Shown one piece after another: positions 60,430 through 64,000 of a stretch of DNA of 64,000 bases (its first letter is position 1; each line of letters starts with the position of its first letter). This DNA is from Pseudoxanthomonas broegbernensis (GTDB taxonomy: Bacteria; Pseudomonadota; Gammaproteobacteria; Xanthomonadales; Xanthomonadaceae), in assembly GCF_014202435.1 (NCBI RefSeq), contig NZ_JACHGU010000003.1, forward strand, positions 62,001-126,000. The letters are read 5' to 3'. A program made the position numbers and the translations under genes. A model generated the notes under the pieces. It worked only from the letters and a program-made list of their open reading frames with translations, did no database searches and was not told where the DNA came from.

Positions 60430-63400
60430 CGGAGCGGTTGCGGGTGGGGAAGTCGGGCGTTGCCACGTGCCTGGGCCAGCACTCCGGCGAGCAGGCACAG
60501 CGCCAGTGCCAGCAGGCCTGCCAGAGGGTGCCAGGCCGACCTCGCAGGCGGTGGATCGAGCGGCGTTTCCTGCATGATCCGGCCGCGCACCGGGGTGGCC
60601 GGGTCGGCGGCGGCGGCGGGCGTGTCGTCGGGGGCAGCGGCCGGAGACGCATCGGCCGGGGGCTGCGCGGCGCGCGGTACCTGCGCGCGGACCTGCGCGG
60701 TGCCATAGCCGCGTGCGGCGGACTGCACCGCCTCGGCGCTCGCCCGGGTCAGCATCTGCAGGCGCTGTTCCAGCTCCGCCACAGTCGCTGCATCCGCCTG
60801 CCAGTAGCCACGCGCGATCGCCTCGCGCATGCGCACGATCAGCTGCGCCTGCGCGGTCGGATTGTGCTTCCCGAACCAGGCGTCCACGCCCAGCCGGCGG
60901 ACGTCGCGCACGTAGGTGTCATGCAGGGCCTGCCATTGCTCCGCGCGTACCGAACCCGGATCGGTCACCTGCCAGCCGAACAGGTTGTCCACCGTGTCCA
61001 GCACCGCCAGGGTGCCGGCGTAGCCCTCCTTCTGCATCTCGCCGATCCAGTGCGGGTTGAGTTGGCGGCTGCGCAGTTCGTCCGCGATGAAGCGGGCGGC
61101 GGTGGTGGTCTTGGCTGTTCCGCCGCGCAGGTCGGAGACGTACAGGTCCGGGCTGGCACCATCGAGATGGCGCACCGCCAGCGACAGGCCACCCAGGTAC
61201 TCGAATGGATGGTCGGTCGACAGCAGACCGTGGGTGTTGGAGGAACGCGCCAGCACCGCCGCCTGCACCCCGCGCAGTTGCTCGGCGAACAGGTTGCCCT
61301 GCCCCGGCGTGTCCAGCTTCAGGCCCCAGTCGCGGGCGCCGTAGGCGTACTGCAGCCGCGAGAGGAACTGGTCAGCCAGCGCGGCGTCGCTCTTGTCCGT
61401 GCGTTCGCTCAGGACCGCATCGGGCAGGCCGCTGCCGTACTCGCCAGGCGCGTTGCTGAAGATCCGCAGCGCCGCCAGCTGGCGCGCGCGGCCGGGGTCC
61501 AGGCCGCGGGCGGCGAGCGCCCGGGCCACGGCCCCGGTATTGCGTGCGATCGCGTGCGGCGCCTGCTGCGCCGCGAGGCGGTCGATCGCGTCGGCCAGCA
61601 GGCGCATGAAACCGTCGAACTGGTCGCGGTAGACGCTGGTGACCTGCACCACCGCGTCGATCCGGGGCCGCGCCAGCTCGACCTCGGGCACGATCTCCAG
61701 CGCCGTCACCCGGCCGCCGGGGTCCCATACCGGGCGCAGGCCGAGGGCGTGCAGCACCTGGCTTTCGAGCACGCCCAGGTGGCGGATCGCCTCGGACGAC
61801 CACAGGCTGAAGGCGAGCTTGTCCGGCGCGCGGCCACCATGCGCGTCCCGGTAGGTCGCGAGCAGCTGCTCCAGCGCCTGGCCGCCGGCCTCGTAGGCGG
61901 CCCGGGTCGGGATCCGGTCCGGCTCGAACGGATAGAGGTTGCGGCCGCTGCGCAGGTCCGGGTTGCGCACCGGGTCGCCGCCGGCGCCGGGAGGCACGAA
62001 GCCGCCGGCCAGGCCGCGCAGCAGCGATTCGGCTTCCTGCGGATCGGCCAGGGCCCGGTCCAGCTCCAGCGCGCGCTGCAACTGCGCGCGCAGCGCCGGA
62101 TCGGACACCGTGTCCAGCGGAATACCCTCGCGCAGGTGGCTTCGCAGCAGGCGGTACGGCTCGCCCTGCGCCAGCACCTGGAAGTCCTCGGCGAACGCTT
62201 CGGCTGGATCGACGCCCAGCGCGCGCAGGTAGGGTTCGCCCAGCTGCTGCAGGACCATGCCCAGGCGGTGATCGGGCATGGCCGCTTCGCCGAAGGTGTG
62301 CAGGCCCAGCGGCATCGCGCCGCGCGCCAGCTCGTGCAGCTGCTCGTGCAGGACGCCGAAGAACCTCGGGAAGTCGGCATCGATCGCCGCGCGGCTCCAG
62401 CCGATGTCGCCGGCGATCCCGGCCGCGAGCGCAGCGTCGCGCAGCGCATCCCGGGTGCGCTCACGCACGTCCCCTTCGTCCAGTTGCTGGTACTCGTGCA
62501 CCAGCGCGTGGAGGTCGCGCAGTTCGTCGTACAGCCCGGCCGGGGCGAACGCCGGGGTCTGGTGGCTGATCGTCACCGCGCGGCCGCGCCGCTTGGCCTG
62601 TACCGCTTCGCCGACGTTGTCCTGGATGTAGGGGTAGAACACCGGCAGGTCGCCGACGGCGAGGAACGGGTAATCGTTGACCCACAGCCCGCGGTCCTTG
62701 CCCGGGGTCCATTCCTGGGTGCCATGGGTGCCGAAGTGGATCAGGGCGTCGGCGGCGAAGCCTTCGCGCACGAATTGGTAGGCGGCCAGGTAGTAGTGGC
62801 TCGGCAGCGAGGCGGTGTCGTGGGTGGCCTGGCCGACCTGCCCAGCGCGGGGCGGCTGCGGCATCACCAGCAGCTGTCCCAGCTGCAGGCGCGGGAACAC
62901 GAAAGCCGGCTCGCCGTCGATCCGGCGCACCGCCGGGTGGGTTTCCGGCTCGCCCCAGCGCTGCAGCAGCGCCTGGCGCTGCGCCGGCGGCAGGGTGTCG
63001 AGCCACCGGCGGTAGCGCGCGACCGGGAAGGCGGCCGCCAGGCCGCGCGCGAGCAGCGCATCCAGCGACTGCGGACGGTAGTAGCCGCCGAGCATCGCCT
63101 GCGCCTTTTCGATCAGATCGGCTTCGGCCATCGGCTGCACCTGGTAGCCCGCCGCCCGCAGGTCCTGGCCCAGCCGGACCAGGCTGCGCGGCACGTTGAG
63201 ATGCGAGGCGGACAGGTTCTTCTCGCCTTCCGGCGCGTTCCAGAACATGAGCGCGACGTGCTTGTCGGCCGCTGGCTTGGCCCTCAGCGCCACCAGCCGG
63301 GCGAGCTTGGCGGCCAGCGCCTCGACCTGTTCGGGGATGGCCACCGACTCGCCGTGCTCCACCGCGCCTAGCACCATTGGATCGCTCGCGCCCCAGCCTT

Positions 63401-64000
63401 CCGGCACCGCCAGGAAGGTGGCCACCAGCGACGGGCTGACGCCACTGGCGGCACCGCGCCAGTGCGCCGGATCGCCCTGGCGGTAATTCAGTGCCTGCAG
63501 CACCGGCACGTCCAACGCGAGGAATTCCTCAGCGCGCGCCTTGTCGTTCTGCAGGTGGGTGAGGTTGACGATCACCGCGACCGGAAGACCGCGCAGCGCC
63601 TGGGTCAGCCCCTGCGGATCGTCGTCGTCGAACCACAGGCCGAACACCTGTACCCCGTGCGCGGCACCGCGCTGGATCAGCGCATCCACCACCGCGGTCT
63701 GCATGGAAGCCACCGACCCCGGCGACACGAGCACGGCCACGCGGGCGCCGTCGTCGGTGGCCGGGCCGCCACGCCATGCCAGGTATTCCGCGGCGCTGGC
63801 GAACACGGTCGGCGCGGCTGGATCGTAGTAGCCGGTACGCGGCAACGGCCGCGGAGGCGGCACCGCGGCCAGGTCGCCGCCGCGGCGCCAGCGCGCGATG
63901 GCGTCGACCAGATGGCGGAAGTTCGCCTCGCCGCCGGCGGCGTAATAGCCCGCAAGCCGCATCGCCACGTCCTCGGGCAGCCCACCGGCGGCCGGGCGAC
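60426..64000 (-). CDS. Membrane-anchored CobN-like metal chelatase (HmuS-like; N-terminus beyond window)
   Basis: About 1190 residues are visible, and the reading frame continues past the window edge (the frame upstream of a GTG at 63968 is open and matches CobN). It is the large chelatase subunit of the CobN/BchH superfamily. Landmarks include ALIHFGTHGTQEWTPGK with its two His, YPFLAVGDLPVFYPYIQD, FEYLGGLSLAVRHLDG and YVSDLRGGTAKTTTAARFIADE. The C-terminus carries an Ala/Pro-rich linker and one membrane helix (LAGLLALALCLLAGVLA), absent from cobalamin-pathway CobN. No CobS/CobT partners are near, but ExbB-like and DUF2149 genes are coupled to it. This is the arrangement of hmuS-type haem genes rather than cobalt insertion. 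Confidence 0.9.
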   Translation of the reverse strand, partial: RPAAGGLPEDVAMRLAGYYAAGGEANFRHLVDAIARWRRGGDLAAVPPPRPLPRTGYYDPAAPTVFASAAEYLAWRGGPATDDGARVAVLVSPGSVASMQTAVVDALIQRGAAHGVQVFGLWFDDDDPQGLTQALRGLPVAVIVNLTHLQNDKARAEEFLALDVPVLQALNYRQGDPAHWRGAASGVSPSLVATFLAVPEGWGASDPMVLGAVEHGESVAIPEQVEALAAKLARLVALRAKPAADKHVALMFWNAPEGEKNLSASHLNVPRSLVRLGQDLRAAGYQVQPMAEADLIEKAQAMLGGYYRPQSLDALLARGLAAAFPVARYRRWLDTLPPAQRQALLQRWGEPETHPAVRRIDGEPAFVFPRLQLGQLLVMPQPPRAGQVGQATHDTASLPSHYYLAAYQFVREGFAADALIHFGTHGTQEWTPGKDRGLWVNDYPFLAVGDLPVFYPYIQDNVGEAVQAKRRGRAVTISHQTPAFAPAGLYDELRDLHALVHEYQQLDEGDVRERTRDALRDAALAAGIAGDIGWSRAAIDADFPRFFGVLHEQLHELARGAMPLGLHTFGEAAMPDHRLGMVLQQLGEPYLRALGVDPAEAFAEDFQVLAQGEPYRLLRSHLREGIPLDTVSDPALRAQLQRALELDRALADPQEAESLLRGLAGGFVPPGAGGDPVRNPDLRSGRNLYPFEPDRIPTRAAYEAGGQALEQLLATYRDAHGGRAPDKLAFSLWSSEAIRHLGVLESQVLHALGLRPVWDPGGRVTALEIVPEVELARPRIDAVVQVTSVYRDQFDGFMRLLADAIDRLAAQQAPHAIARNTGAVARALAARGLDPGRARQLAALRIFSNAPGEYGSGLPDAVLSERTDKSDAALADQFLSRLQYAYGARDWGLKLDTPGQGNLFAEQLRGVQAAVLARSSNTHGLLSTDHPFEYLGGLSLAVRHLDGASPDLYVSDLRGGTAKTTTAARFIADELRSRQLNPHWIGEMQKEGYAGTLAVLDTVDNLFGWQVTDPGSVRAEQWQALHDTYVRDVRRLGVDAWFGKHNPTAQAQLIVRMREAIARGYWQADAATVAELEQRLQMLTRASAEAVQSAARGYGTAQVRAQVPRAAQPPADASPAAAPDDTPAAAADPATPVRGRIMQETPLDPPPARSAWHPLAGLLALALCLLAGVLAQARGNARLPHPQPLR

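Noticed and set aside
60426-64000. Cobalamin-pathway cobaltochelatase CobN
   Set aside because: The large-subunit fold is the same, but the C-terminal membrane anchor, the coupled ExbB-like and DUF2149 genes and the lack of cob genes point to an HmuS-like role. Cobalt chelation is not excluded.

Overview
The window is very GC-rich, densely coded DNA. Its gene content (ndk-rlmN-pilW, rpsA-ihfB-lapAB, aguAB, paired initiating enzymes for surface polysaccharide, phaB-phaR, short unleadered transcripts) suggests a gammaproteobacterium of the Xanthomonadaceae/Lysobacteraceae (Lysobacter, Luteimonas or Pseudoxanthomonas type). The genus is inferred from protein resemblance and synteny remembered for the family; no search was run.

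Layout. 1-2010: pilW (cut by the window edge), rlmN and ndk on the minus strand behind one promoter. 2176-6537: a PsrA-like TetR regulator with an AAAC-N4-GTTT operator, followed by fadN-type and fadA beta-oxidation genes. 6607-14060: a long minus-strand run rpsA, ihfB, lapA, lapB, a WecA/WbpL-type initiating transferase, a WbpM/CapD-type nucleotide-sugar dehydratase and galU, so translation, LPS control and O-antigen precursor supply lie together. 14258-19430: cmk, a type-B rpmJ, the agmatine-to-putrescine genes aguA-aguB (aguB probably leaderless) and a TraB-family protein. 19723-27421: an RND efflux operon with one adaptor and two tandem permeases. 27650-35118: two small c-type cytochromes, an ABC exporter, a soluble sugar dehydrogenase, fpr and an M3 peptidase. 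35188-41048: cfa, a DUF3298 lipoprotein, an acetyltransferase, a small sigma-54-type gene, a histone-H1-like protein, a rhomboid protease and a POT transporter. 41177-52399: an M14 peptidase, a degenerate EEP-fold protein, a PfpI/DJ-1 protein, an MliC-like lysozyme inhibitor, htpX, gluQ, phaB, phaR, an M48 protease, a TPR-SUMF1 lipoprotein and rnd.

A small integrated element occupies about 52568-58967, next to a tRNA-Ala(CGC) gene. It has a P4-type tyrosine integrase, an unrecognised 476-residue cargo protein, a short MobA/MobL relaxase, a 33-bp perfect palindrome, and an AlpA - small zinc-knuckle-like protein - DUF3987 operon. It is clearly more A/T-rich than its surroundings. Its right edge abuts an alpha/beta hydrolase that has lost its N-terminal third.

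The last block (59621-64000, minus strand) is a translationally coupled trio: a membrane-anchored CobN-like chelatase, a MotA/TolQ/ExbB proton-channel protein and a DUF2149 protein. Its parts resemble the HmuS and accessory-membrane-protein arrangement of Bacteroidota haem-use loci. It is the best candidate here for an incompletely described system: a proton-motive-force-linked tetrapyrrole metal chelatase or dechelatase. Its upstream context lies outside the window.
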